Shown here: in pieces, positions 32,849-41,352 of the stretch | How the letters are laid out: every line of letters starts with the position of its first letter | How positions within the stretch are numbered: the first letter of the stretch is position 1 | DNA from: Leptospira sp. 96542 | GTDB taxonomy: Bacteria; Spirochaetota; Leptospiria; Leptospirales; Leptospiraceae | Direction of reading: 5' to 3' | Length of the DNA stretch: 64,000 nucleotides | Assembly (NCBI GenBank): GCA_029310945.1 | Contig: JARJFC010000002.1 | Span: 124,001 to 188,000, forward strand | Program-made: the position numbers and the translations under genes | The notes under the pieces: generated by a model | Told to the model about the DNA's origin: nothing | What the model saw: the letters and a program-made list of their open reading frames with translations, nothing else | The model's database searches: none

Positions 32849-33829
32849 ATGAAGTTAAAAAATTTGGTTCTACGGTCTGGTCTGGTTCTTTTGGGAACCA
32901 GTTTCCAGATCTTTTGTACATTTGGTTCGGTTGGAAACAAAAACGAAGAAGACCTAATCATTTTACAAAACCTCTTGCAACTCATCCGAAACACCCGTTC
33001 GAGCCTTTCCACAAAGCTCGTGTTATTTGGAGACCAGGTGGACTCCAACCCCGAACGGTTTACGGTTACCTCAGGCGGCACCACCACATACTCTGTGCAA
33101 GTCGAATCCGATAGTTATGTGCATTGGGAAAACGGTTTGTACCGGTTCAACCCAAACCAAGTTGTGTCTGGAGTTTTTAATGTGGAAGGTTCAAATGGTG
33201 CCTCCAATATAGAAAGTCCTTTGGGCTTCAGTTCAAATATGAATTCAAGTCAAAATTTGACTGATCCCAGTTTTACCCACACCCCATTTACGGTTCCATT
33301 GGATTTACCCACAACTGATCCGTATGCGGCCAGTTATTCGTTCTTAAACCCAGGTTCGGAAATTATAGTCAAACCTTCGAACATCGTAAACGATTTTGGT
33401 TTTGCCCATTTGTCGACTAGCACAAAAAATGCGAGTGATGCCCCGCTGGGAGTGGTCTCCCTTGTAACCCTCTCTTGGGAAGAAATTTATATCCACCTAA
33501 CGGTTGATACCGTGACACCAAGCGCAGCAAAAGACATAAAAATCTTACTTAGGCAAGGTATCCAAACGATACGCCCCAAATGCAAAATTGAAAACAAATT
33601 GGGTCGAACGACTCCCGTTGAGATTGGTTTTCGATACCGAAACCTGTTTTTGGACAGAACCGATTTGGGGACCAATAATGATTTATTAAACAAAATTTAT
33701 GCTGGTACTTCGCCCATCAATGTCTCCTTTGTGAGTTTGAATCCGCTTTACGAAGGTATCCTCAAAAATATTGCTTCTGAAGATTCTACATTCTATTTGC
33801 CGGGTTGTTTTCCAGGAGTGGAAAAATGA
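32849..33829 (+). CDS. Secreted protein of unknown function in the MbnP/MbnH cluster
   Basis: This 326-residue protein has a signal sequence (LVLRSGLVLLGTSFQIFC, possible lipidated Cys) and a beta-rich, Ser/Thr/Asn-rich body without recognised catalytic motifs. Two Cys occur late (PKCKIENK and LPGCFPG). I start at the ATG nine bases into the frame; a GTG three codons earlier is possible. The stop overlaps the next gene by ATGA and the mbnH stop is only 8 bases before, so it is tightly embedded in the operon. Could be a surface or periplasmic partner in copper handling. Confidence 0.6.
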   Translation: MKLKNLVLRSGLVLLGTSFQIFCTFGSVGNKNEEDLIILQNLLQLIRNTRSSLSTKLVLFGDQVDSNPERFTVTSGGTTTYSVQVESDSYVHWENGLYRFNPNQVVSGVFNVEGSNGASNIESPLGFSSNMNSSQNLTDPSFTHTPFTVPLDLPTTDPYAASYSFLNPGSEIIVKPSNIVNDFGFAHLSTSTKNASDAPLGVVSLVTLSWEEIYIHLTVDTVTPSAAKDIKILLRQGIQTIRPKCKIENKLGRTTPVEIGFRYRNLFLDRTDLGTNNDLLNKIYAGTSPINVSFVSLNPLYEGILKNIASEDSTFYLPGCFPGVEK

Positions 33830-34755
33830 AATTTTTCTTTCGGATTTTACCTCTATTTCTTTCTTTTTTTGTTTTTTTCGGATTTGGATTTCCAATTTAT
33901 TCGCATCACACAGGTTCGTCGGATAGTCCCAATGCCACAGCCAGGTTTGTAGATCCATTTACGGGCAAAAGAGAAAAACCTGCCAACTATTTGGTGTTAA
34001 CCCAAGACTATTACCAATCCACAAAAGAAAACAGTCATTTGTATACAACCACCGCCTTCGCGGAAATGAATTTTTACGAAGGTAAGTTTGCTCTCAATGC
34101 CTCTGTACCTTGGAATTACTACCAACAACGGGGAAGAGAAGATGCAGCAAGGATTGGAAAGACCTACCTCGGTTTTAAATACCAACCGTTTTTTGATTTG
34201 GACAAACCATACTTTTTTGTGTTCGAAGGGTCCGTTGGGTTTCCGAGTGGACCCGACACGGATCGGTTCACAGGTGGAAATTATTATGTGGGCTCTGGTT
34301 TTTTGAAACTCGGGTATATGTATGAAAAATTTTCGTTTGTGACAAAGATTGGTGGGCTCCAACCGCTCTCAAGACCACAACCAAATAACCTACAAGACAA
34401 CGATGGAATTCCCTATTGGGTGCGGTTGCCCGCACAAACTCCTGCCGAACCAGAATACCAGTATAAAAAAACAGGGATCGTTTCTGCCTACCTTACCTAT
34501 TATTGGAAACCAGAGTATTCAGTGTTTACGGGAATATTATACAGAAACCCATACAATGGTGTTGACTACTCACCTAACAAAGACAATCTGAATCCTGGTT
34601 TTTTCACTGAGGGGAGTGTCGGTGCACTTTGGAACTTATCCGAAAAATACAATCTGAGTCTGAGTTATCGGTATCCATTACAGCGTGACAGAGACTACCG
34701 ATTGTATCATTCTGCCTGGACGTTTGCCTTTTCCATGGAGTGGGGAAGCGATTGA
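33826..34755 (+). CDS. Outer-membrane beta-barrel-like protein
   Basis: The 309-residue protein has a signal peptide (FRILPLFLSFFVFFGFGF), then repeated amphipathic beta strands rich in Tyr, Gly and aromatic girdles (FAEMNFYEGKFALNASVPW, GNYYVGSGFLKLGYMYEK). It ends with a strand typical of porins (YHSAWTFAFSMEW). The layout resembles phenol-pathway MetA-like or channel porins. It is the last gene of the MbnP/MbnH cluster, joined to the previous gene by a 4-base overlap, so it might let copper or a copper carrier cross the outer membrane. Specificity not shown by sequence. Confidence 0.7.
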   Translation: MKFFFRILPLFLSFFVFFGFGFPIYSHHTGSSDSPNATARFVDPFTGKREKPANYLVLTQDYYQSTKENSHLYTTTAFAEMNFYEGKFALNASVPWNYYQQRGREDAARIGKTYLGFKYQPFFDLDKPYFFVFEGSVGFPSGPDTDRFTGGNYYVGSGFLKLGYMYEKFSFVTKIGGLQPLSRPQPNNLQDNDGIPYWVRLPAQTPAEPEYQYKKTGIVSAYLTYYWKPEYSVFTGILYRNPYNGVDYSPNKDNLNPGFFTEGSVGALWNLSEKYNLSLSYRYPLQRDRDYRLYHSAWTFAFSMEWGSD

Positions 34756-34819
34756 CAGAGATCGGCTTTCTAAAATCCTTAAACGAAATTCGCTAAATTT
34801 CATTCGAAAAAGGTAATTT

Positions 34820-36067
34820 ATGAGCAACGTTGAAATCGTTCCCGTGGGTGAGCTACCTCCTCTGGGAGTAGTTCCCAAAAAAATGCATGCGCAGGTCATT
34901 AGACCCGAACGATACGGAGAACCAAAAACCTCCTTCCAAGCAGAAGTGATTGATGTTCCAGAAATCGCTCCCAATGAAGTACTCGTAGCAGTGATGGCGG
35001 CTGGGGTAAATTATAATAACGTATGGGCGGCCCTTGGTTACCCAGTGGATGTGATAGCCGCACGAAACAAAAAAGGTGAACCTGAAAAATTCCATATTGG
35101 TGGGTCCGATGCATCGGGTATTGTTTATAAAGTTGGTTCCGAAGTTAAAAACGTAAAAATTGGTGATGAAGTTGTTGTCCACTGTGCCATGTGGGATCCA
35201 AAAGATCCGTGGGTGGTATCTGGCAAAGATCCAATGTATGCACCATCCCAAATCATTTGGGGTTATGAATCCAACTGGGGTTCTTTTGCACAGTTCTGCA
35301 AGGTGCAAGACCACCAATGCCTCCCTCGTCCACAACACCTAAGTTGGGAAGAGTCGGCCGCTTATATGTTGGTTGCTGCGACCGCTTATCGCATGTTACA
35401 CCATTGGAAACCAAATGATGTAAAACCAGGTGATGTGGCTTTGATTTGGGGTGGAGCAGGTGGACTTGGTGCCATGGCCATCCAAATTGTAAAGGCTGCT
35501 GGTGGGGTTCCCATTGCCGTTGTTTCTTCCGACGATAAAATCGATTTTTGTAAAAATCTTGGTGCGGCTGGTGTTATCAACCGTAACAAGTTCAAACATT
35601 GGGGTGCCATAACTTCCGACATCAACAATATGGAAACATTTGGTGAGTGGACAAAACAAGCCCGCGAGTTTGGAAAGGCGATTTGGGACATTGCTGGAAA
35701 AGGCAAAAATCCTCAGATTGTTTTTGAACACCCAGGTGAAACCACTCTCCCTACATCGGTATTCGTTTGTGAAACAGGTGGTATGGTTGTGATATGTGCG
35801 GGAACTACAGGTTTCAATGCAACAGCTGACCTTCGTTATCTGTGGATGAGACAAAAACGCTTGCAAGGTTCTCACTTCGCAAACGACGACAACTGCCGTG
35901 ACCTAAACCAACTTGTGATCGATAAAAAAGTAGATCCAGTTCTTGCACGCACATTTGAGTTTGCGGAAACTGGTGAGTGCCACCAATTGATGAGAGAAAA
36001 CAAACACCCGGCTGGGAATATGTCCATCCTCGTTGGAGCCAAAACATTGGGTTTGGGTAAAAAATAA
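34820..36067 (+). CDS. ccr: Crotonyl-CoA carboxylase/reductase
   Basis: This 415-residue protein belongs to the medium-chain dehydrogenase superfamily and matches crotonyl-CoA carboxylase/reductase from end to end. Landmarks are [60 protein letters not shown] for NADPH and [12 protein letters not shown] with the His implicated in CO2 handling. The family reduces crotonyl-CoA to butyryl-CoA or carboxylates it to ethylmalonyl-CoA. With acyl-CoA dehydrogenase and acetoacetyl-CoA synthetase genes nearby it suggests C4 acyl-CoA metabolism. A strong nested hairpin follows the stop. Confidence 0.9.
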   Translation: MSNVEIVPVGELPPLGVVPKKMHAQVIRPERYGEPKTSFQAEVIDVPEIAPNEVLVAVMAAGVNYNNVWAALGYPVDVIAARNKKGEPEKFHIGGSDASGIVYKVGSEVKNVKIGDEVVVHCAMWDPKDPWVVSGKDPMYAPSQIIWGYESNWGSFAQFCKVQDHQCLPRPQHLSWEESAAYMLVAATAYRMLHHWKPNDVKPGDVALIWGGAGGLGAMAIQIVKAAGGVPIAVVSSDDKIDFCKNLGAAGVINRNKFKHWGAITSDINNMETFGEWTKQAREFGKAIWDIAGKGKNPQIVFEHPGETTLPTSVFVCETGGMVVICAGTTGFNATADLRYLWMRQKRLQGSHFANDDNCRDLNQLVIDKKVDPVLARTFEFAETGECHQLMRENKHPAGNMSILVGAKTLGLGKK

Positions 36068-36083
36068 CTAAAAGTTTGAATTT

Positions 36084-36136
36084 AAGCCAGGTTTGGTGGT
36101 GGCATTTTTATACAATGCCGTCACTTTATCTGGCTT
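36084..36136 (+). terminator. Nested inverted repeat after ccr
   Basis: Outer arms AAGCCAG and CTGGCTT surround inner arms GGCATT and AATGCC. With the bases between, GTGGTGGCATT pairs with AATGCCGTCAC at 9 of 11. The T run is weak, so it may be a terminator or a stable 3' end. Confidence 0.55.
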
Positions 36137-36280
36137 GATTTGGGTTTTCTACCTTTATTCAAAGTATTCCGCATTTTGATTTATCGTGTACCCATTAGCG
36201 CTTGGTTTGTGAATTTCATTCCTTAAATTCCAAATTTTGATACATTTAAGGTATTACGTTCGTATTTTTGGAGGTTTTTT

Positions 36281-36712
36281 ATGCATCCCCGTATCAATCT
36301 AATCACATTGGGAGTGAAGGATCTGAAAAAAAGTACCGAGTTTTACGAAACGGGACTGGGCTGGAAACGATCGGAAGAAAGTAACGATTCTGTCAGTTTT
36401 TTTCAGTTAGGTGGTATAATCCTTTCCCTTTTTGGAGAAGAAGACCTCGCATCCGATATGAATCTTCCCTTTTCGCCCAAACCAAATTATACTGGCATCA
36501 CTCTTGCACAAAATGTTCCAACGGAAGCCGAGGTAGACTCCATCATCGAAAAAATGCGTGGTCTTGGTGCGAAGATCATTAAGGAACCACAAAAAGTATT
36601 TTGGGGAGGTTACAGTGCTTACTTCCAAGACCTCGATGGTCATTGTTTTGAAATTGCACACAACCCATTCTTTCCATTGAACGAAAGAGGAGAAATCCAA
36701 CTTTCCAAATAA
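36281..36712 (+). CDS. VOC (glyoxalase/bleomycin-resistance-like) family protein
   Basis: The 143-residue protein has the paired beta-alpha-beta-beta-beta modules of VOC proteins: INLITLGVKDLKKSTEFYETGLGW, SFFQLGGIILSLFGE and the second half with YSAYFQDLDGHCFEIAHNP. The latter carries the usual His and Glu metal ligands. It could be a glyoxalase-like lyase or dioxygenase; no substrate is evident. It is preceded by AGGAGG-like GGAGG and followed 20 bases later by an MDR oxidoreductase, so the two may be co-transcribed. Confidence 0.83.
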   Translation: MHPRINLITLGVKDLKKSTEFYETGLGWKRSEESNDSVSFFQLGGIILSLFGEEDLASDMNLPFSPKPNYTGITLAQNVPTEAEVDSIIEKMRGLGAKIIKEPQKVFWGGYSAYFQDLDGHCFEIAHNPFFPLNERGEIQLSK

Positions 36713-36732
36713 AGATTGGATTTAAAACCTGC

Positions 36733-37743
36733 GTGAAACAAATTCAACTTTCAAAATTTGGATTGGACAACTTAGTATTGTTAGATGTTCCAAAACCAGA
36801 ATCCTTGGGCAAAGGGGAAGTGTTGGTGCGTTTGTATGCCGCATCACTCAATTACCGCGACTCACTTGTCGTGGAAGGCAAATACAATCCAAAATTTCCA
36901 TTGCCGCTTGTACCTTGCAGTGACGGCGCTGGTGAAGTTGTGGGTGTCGGTGAAGCTGTATCCGAATTTGAAATCGGTGATAAAGTTCTATTGCAGTTTG
37001 CTCCTCTCTGGATTGGCAAGGAAGCTACGCATCGAGAGCTTAGGCATACGATTGGGGGGCCACTACCCGGAACTTTGCGCGAGTATGCTGTGGTTTCCGA
37101 ATTTGGTCTCGTCAAAATGCCAACACACTTAAGTTATGAAGAAGGTGCTACACTCCCTTGCGCTGCTTTGACTGCCTGGAGCGGGTTGTATAGTTTTAAC
37201 CAAGTGAAGGCTGGTGAAACTGTCGTCGTACAGGGAACAGGTGGAGTTTCCATATTTGCCCTCCAACTCGCAAAATTGGCCGGTGCTACGGTCATTGTCA
37301 CTTCTTCGAGTGATGAAAAACTAAAAAAAGCAAAATCGTTAGGTGCAGATTACTCAATCAATTACAAAGAAACACCTGAATGGGGAAAAGAAGTTCGTTC
37401 CATAACAAACAAAATTGGTGCAGATCATATCATCGAAGTAGGGGGAGCTGGCACACTTGAACAATCCATTGCCGCCTGCAAACCGTTTGGTGTCATCCAC
37501 CTCATTGGAATTTTAGCCGGTAGGTCGGGTGAACTCAACCTTTTGCCTGCGGTTATGAACAATATCAAAATCCAAGGTCTTGTTGTGGGTGGGCGTAATG
37601 CCTTTTTCGATATGAACAAAGCCATTGAATCGAGCAAATTAAAACCTGTTGTTGATAAAGTTTTCCCAATCGAAAACACAAAGGGAGCCATTGAGTATTT
37701 GCGTTCGGGTTCACATTTTGGAAAGATTGTGATTACGATTTAA
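36733..37743 (+). CDS. Medium-chain dehydrogenase/reductase (quinone oxidoreductase-like)
   Basis: This 336-residue protein is an MDR family enzyme: LVRLYAASLNYRDSLVVEG, PCSDGAGEVVGVGE, LPCAALTAWSGL and the NADPH-binding VVVQGTGGVSIFALQLAK. It lacks the structural zinc cysteines, so it resembles zinc-free quinone oxidoreductases. It starts at a GTG with no good ATG nearby and no strong Shine-Dalgarno. It reduces activated double bonds or carbonyls with NADPH, substrate unknown. It lies behind the VOC gene. Confidence 0.85.
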   Translation: MKQIQLSKFGLDNLVLLDVPKPESLGKGEVLVRLYAASLNYRDSLVVEGKYNPKFPLPLVPCSDGAGEVVGVGEAVSEFEIGDKVLLQFAPLWIGKEATHRELRHTIGGPLPGTLREYAVVSEFGLVKMPTHLSYEEGATLPCAALTAWSGLYSFNQVKAGETVVVQGTGGVSIFALQLAKLAGATVIVTSSSDEKLKKAKSLGADYSINYKETPEWGKEVRSITNKIGADHIIEVGGAGTLEQSIAACKPFGVIHLIGILAGRSGELNLLPAVMNNIKIQGLVVGGRNAFFDMNKAIESSKLKPVVDKVFPIENTKGAIEYLRSGSHFGKIVITI

Positions 37744-37762
37744 ACGAAAATTGAGTTTGTTT

Positions 37763-38155
37763 TTAATTTTTTAATATAGAATCCATCTCAATGTCAAGAG
37801 CTGTCACCGAAAGATGAATTTCTATGAGTGCAAATACGAGAGAAACAATCATCGTAAACAAAGCACTTCCAAAAAAAATCCAAGCTACCAAACCATTGAA
37901 ACTAATGGCAACCATGGACACAGTACATAAAATCAAACTGAGAATGCCTGAGCTCTGCGAGTATAGCACAAGGGATATCCGAAACCGTAAGTTCTTGATT
38001 TGTTTCTCTAAGGTATTTGATGTTTCTCTTTCATACTCAGAGAGGAGTTGCCGAAGGAGGTTTGCCAATCCAAAAAAACGATTTGTAAAGGCTAACATTA
38101 ACAGTGATATGGCGGGAAAAAGAAGACCCGGGATACTGAAGGTGAGTTTTTCCAA
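37763..38155 (-). CDS. DUF2721-like membrane protein
   Basis: The 130-residue protein has three hydrophobic helices: PGLLFPAISLLMLAFTNRFF, ILSLILCTVSMVAISFNGLVAWIF and LFTMIVSLVFALIEI, with the LANLLRQL loop typical of DUF2721. Function unknown. The only reasonable start is a TTG; no ATG lies upstream in frame before a stop, so the true start may differ or the gene may be slightly truncated. It converges with the MDR gene 19 bases away. Confidence 0.65.
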   Translation of the reverse strand: MEKLTFSIPGLLFPAISLLMLAFTNRFFGLANLLRQLLSEYERETSNTLEKQIKNLRFRISLVLYSQSSGILSLILCTVSMVAISFNGLVAWIFFGSALFTMIVSLVFALIEIHLSVTALDIEMDSILKN

Positions 38156-38332
38156 AATTTTTATGAACAGGTATTATGTTATAAATTTTTTATATCGAAA
38201 CTCAAGCAATGCATCCAGTAATGCAGAGAGGTGCTGGACATGGGCAACAAAATAAATTTGAGTTTTTGTTGCGGCCACCTTGAGTCCAAAAGCGCCGAAA
38301 CGTCCGACGCTATTTTGTGCTAAATATGGATT

Positions 38333-38552
<220 letters not shown>

Positions 38553-38554
<2 letters not shown>

Positions 38555-39020
38555 GGCAAGACCCCAAAAGGAAATTACTATACAAATATTGGACGATGCT
38601 CTATTCGTCAATGGAATGTTTACGAATGAAAATGGGAAATTTTATGTCAGGATCGAAGGACGGTTCGAGTCGGCACATTTCCTTTACGATTATTTCCCAG
38701 ATGGCTCTGACGAGCCCATCCACGGCCATTCCTGGAAGGTAGAGGTGTTTTTGGAAGGAAAAACGAACATCCACCCAGATGGGATTTCCTATGACTTTTT
38801 GACAGCCCGGACCAAATTATTGGAACTTGTCCATTCCATCGACCATATCCTCATCAACGACCATCCAGATTTTAAGGGAGTCAATCCCACATCTGAAAAT
38901 GTGGCACGGTGGTTTTTTGCAGGGTTAAAAGGGGATGTAAAAGAATCCGAGGGTAAAATCCGCCGCATCGTCATCCATGAAGGCCCAGAAAATTTAGCAT
39001 TCTTTGAACCTATGGATTGA
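38553..39020 (+). CDS. 6-carboxytetrahydropterin synthase-like (QueD/PTPS) protein
   Basis: The 155-residue protein has the PTPS/QueD pattern. FESAHFLYDYFPDGSDEPIHGHSWKVEVFLEG gives the zinc-binding His residues (SAH and HGHSW). ISYDFLTARTKLLELVHSIDH gives the Asp-His pair, and PTSENVARWF the Glu block. It would catalyse a step of 7-deazaguanine or pterin synthesis. The long start (MARPQKE) overlaps the divergent DUF1858 gene's start codon; a later ATG (MFTNENG) 21 codons in would avoid this, so the true start is open. Confidence 0.82.
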
Positions 39021-39090
39021 TGTAGAGTTATGTGGATCCAATCCCCAAACAGAAGTTAGGAGATTGGGTCAGAACATTTTTTGCTTCGTT

Positions 39091-40065
39091 TTAGTTGGAT
39101 CCGAAACTTTTTGAAAATTCGACTGTGAAGTTTACCGAATACACATCAAATTTGGGACGTACCTCGCCACCCAAACCAGAATACAAAAGAGAGGCTTCTT
39201 GGCTGAGTGATCCAAAATAGAAATTTTTATATTGGATTTGCATTCTGTCGCGTGTGGCTCCCCATCTTGTAGCAAACCATGAAGAATAGCGAAATACAAA
39301 ATCAAATCGATCCTGAGTTCCCTTATAGACAAAATCCCCATGGGTTGTGAATGGAATTACATAACCTACACCAGCATCGGCAAAAAGAAGGGATGAGTTT
39401 CTATAATTTTGACCATGCAGGTAATAATAATGTTGGCTTAGGTGAATTTCAAACCAACGCAATGGTTTAAATTCTAAATGGATACCTGGAACAATCCCCC
39501 GTGCATGCATTTTACTGCTTGAATCTGTGAGTATGAGAGAAGAGGAAGCCCCTGGCCTGAAGAGATTGAAATTCAGATCGATGAACCCTACTTCATGATT
39601 TTGTTTGATAATAACATCACGCAATGAAACTCCAAGATTTAGGAATTTATGAACGGGATGGAAATAACCTAACCCTAGTCGTTTTTGATTTTCAACGAAA
39701 GGAATGGATGTTTTATCATCGCCAGATTTCACTGTAAAGAGATCCCTTTTGTCATAAAAAAAACGAAAACGATCCTTAAAGCGATATTCCACTTCGAATG
39801 TGTCACTGGCAAAATTGAAATTTTGGTAAGGAGTGACATAGATCCCATTTTGAGCGTATATGAGCGAGTGGAATTTGTCGGTATTCGTTTCTGGAACACT
39901 CCCAACACCACTCAAACCACTGATGTATCTAAAATAGATACGGTGGTTGTCTGGTTCTGTCACTTCAGGTTTTTCGTGCGTGGTGTCGTAATCCTTTGCC
40001 AAGAGGTTTAATTGAATTGCACCTAATATAAGTATTGTTATGAGTATATGTTTTAAAAAATCCAT
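39091..40065 (-). CDS. Outer-membrane beta-barrel-like protein
   Basis: This 324-residue protein has a signal peptide (LKHILITILILGAIQL) and alternating hydrophobic strands with aromatic ends (FYDKRDLF, LGLGYFHPVHKFLNLGVSL, VYSVNFTVEF near the end), typical of an outer-membrane barrel of 12-16 strands. No named family is recognised. It follows three TRL-like lipoprotein genes and overlaps the last by one base (TGATG), so it is the end of a four-gene operon. It may act with the lipoproteins at the outer membrane. Confidence 0.65.
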   Translation of the reverse strand: MDFLKHILITILILGAIQLNLLAKDYDTTHEKPEVTEPDNHRIYFRYISGLSGVGSVPETNTDKFHSLIYAQNGIYVTPYQNFNFASDTFEVEYRFKDRFRFFYDKRDLFTVKSGDDKTSIPFVENQKRLGLGYFHPVHKFLNLGVSLRDVIIKQNHEVGFIDLNFNLFRPGASSSLILTDSSSKMHARGIVPGIHLEFKPLRWFEIHLSQHYYYLHGQNYRNSSLLFADAGVGYVIPFTTHGDFVYKGTQDRFDFVFRYSSWFATRWGATRDRMQIQYKNFYFGSLSQEASLLYSGLGGEVRPKFDVYSVNFTVEFSKSFGSN

Positions 40066-40403
40066 CACTCTCCCCAAACAACAATACACTCTCTATAAAA
40101 CAAAAACCCTAAAATGCTTAAGGAATTTCGATCAATGAGGGAAATTTTTGTGATTTCACCATTTTTCATGGCATCTTCTATGGAATTACCATTGCCGTAA
40201 TAAAAAATGTTTGTAAGGAAGCCTGACATGGAACATGATTTTCCGCTTTTTTGGATTTTTGCGGAAGTCAAAACCAAACCTTTGGTATCTCCCATCACAT
40301 GTTGGGTTGTGTTTAGGAAAACGGCAGAGGGGAAAGGGCTGGAAACACAATTATTGATTAAAAAAATCGAAAATACTGAAATAATTAAATAAAACTTCTT
40401 CAT
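40065..40403 (-). CDS. TRL-like lipoprotein, paralogue 3
   Basis: The 112-residue protein has a signal and relaxed lipobox (FLINNCVSS) and the TRL-like pattern: a Cys-containing NIFYYGNGNSIEDAMKNGEITKISLID and an end with FLFYRECIVVWGE. The family name comes from a tRNA-associated locus; function unknown. I start at MKKFYLI. It lies in a row with two longer-range relatives, all ending Cys-Thr/Ile-Ile-Val-x-Gly. It is the most diverged of the three. Confidence 0.75.
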   Translation of the reverse strand: MKKFYLIISVFSIFLINNCVSSPFPSAVFLNTTQHVMGDTKGLVLTSAKIQKSGKSCSMSGFLTNIFYYGNGNSIEDAMKNGEITKISLIDRNSLSILGFLFYRECIVVWGE

Positions 40404-40404
40404 A

Positions 40405-40728
40405 TCATTCACCTGTAACGATCGTACAATAAGATTGGACAAACATGCCTAAAAAACCAAAGGTTGAATGGTCGATCGTTGCCACTTTAGTAATTTCATT
40501 TTTTTGAGCAATACTACCAGCTCCCGCATCTCCAAAACTAATGAGATACAAGATCGTAAATTGGCAACCTTTGCCTTCTTTTACTGGCTTAACATTGTTT
40601 TCTGGGTTAAAAGTACCTGGAAATTGGTTATTTGTAATGAAACCGCCTTGTACGGGGCCAACAGCACAATTTTGGAAAGAAACAGACAACAAAACGAGAA
40701 AGCAGAATATTATAACATTTTTAATCAT
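40405..40728 (-). CDS. TRL-like lipoprotein, paralogue 2
   Basis: This 107-residue lipoprotein (SVSFQNCAVG) carries GCQFTILYLISFGDAGAGSIAQ, ITKVATIDHSTFGFLG and VQSYCTIVTGE. The DAG...A...ITK.ATID stretch is the TRL-like core and the two Cys are conserved in all three tandem copies, so a disulfide is likely. It overlaps the upstream paralogue by one base and is one base from the next, so the three are translated together. Exported and lipid-anchored; function unknown. Confidence 0.8.
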   Translation of the reverse strand: MIKNVIIFCFLVLLSVSFQNCAVGPVQGGFITNNQFPGTFNPENNVKPVKEGKGCQFTILYLISFGDAGAGSIAQKNEITKVATIDHSTFGFLGMFVQSYCTIVTGE

Positions 40729-41117
40729 TAGTTAGAACCTTTTACAATCGTACAAAAACGGTGATAGACATAACCCGCAAAAATTCCCATTTGTTCGTAT
40801 TCGACATAGGCAATTTTTTGGATCTCCCCCCGTTGTTTGGCGGTTTCGATTCTGGAATTACCTGTAGCAACAAGATACATATATGAATGCGAACATGCGC
40901 GACCTTCTAATTTTGGTTCTGCGTTGAGGCCAAAAGAGCCAGGGGTGATACTTTTGTGATAAAAAAAGCCACCTTTGAGCACTGGAACCTGTGTTGCGTA
41001 TTCGATCGTCGGATTTGTGTTAGACAACGGTGAAAGTTCAGTGATACGATTATAACCAGTACAGTTTATAATGAACAACTGAAACGAAATAATTAAAATT
41101 CCAATTCTAAGATACAA
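40728..41117 (-). CDS. TRL-like lipoprotein, paralogue 1
   Basis: The 129-residue protein starts at a TTG after GGGGGA and has lipobox LFIINCTGY. It has a longer linker than its relatives, then ACSHSYMYLVATGNSRIETAKQRGEIQKIAYVE in two parts and HRFCTIVKGSN. An ATG slightly upstream is out of frame. It is the first of three tandem TRL-like genes, so the promoter must lie in the 235-base gap before it, which holds two 8-bp inverted repeats. Confidence 0.75.
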   Translation of the reverse strand: MYLRIGILIISFQLFIINCTGYNRITELSPLSNTNPTIEYATQVPVLKGGFFYHKSITPGSFGLNAEPKLEGRACSHSYMYLVATGNSRIETAKQRGEIQKIAYVEYEQMGIFAGYVYHRFCTIVKGSN

Positions 41118-41237
41118 ATTGATCCCCCATTTGTTTTTAAAAGAGAATCGTTACGATCAGTTAACTGTCAACACATTTAGTATAATGGGTGTCATCCGAA
41201 AAAAACGCACAGAGTTTCGTTTTTATGTTAAACCAAC

Positions 41238-41303
41238 ACCAATTGCAAATAATTTGGAAAATATTGCTACAATTGGTAGTTTTTTACAAAAAAACTTTTT
41301 GTA
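41238..41303. promoter_or_regulatory. Two inverted repeats between the TRL operon and the REC-PAS kinase
   Basis: ACCAATTG (41238-41245) and CAATTGGT (41270-41277) are perfect 8-base arms. TACAAAAA-AAC-TTTTTGTA (41285-41303) is a tight hairpin. They lie in the 235-base gap between divergent genes and could be operators or a short terminator. Confidence 0.35.
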
Positions 41304-41352
41304 ATGGATTGCTTTCCAAAACCCCGTAGCCTAATCTCGGTTTAAAGAGCCT

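Noticed and set aside
41119..41304. Plus-strand 61-codon frame before the REC-PAS kinase
   Set aside because: It covers the divergent promoter region with its inverted repeats and shows no protein features.
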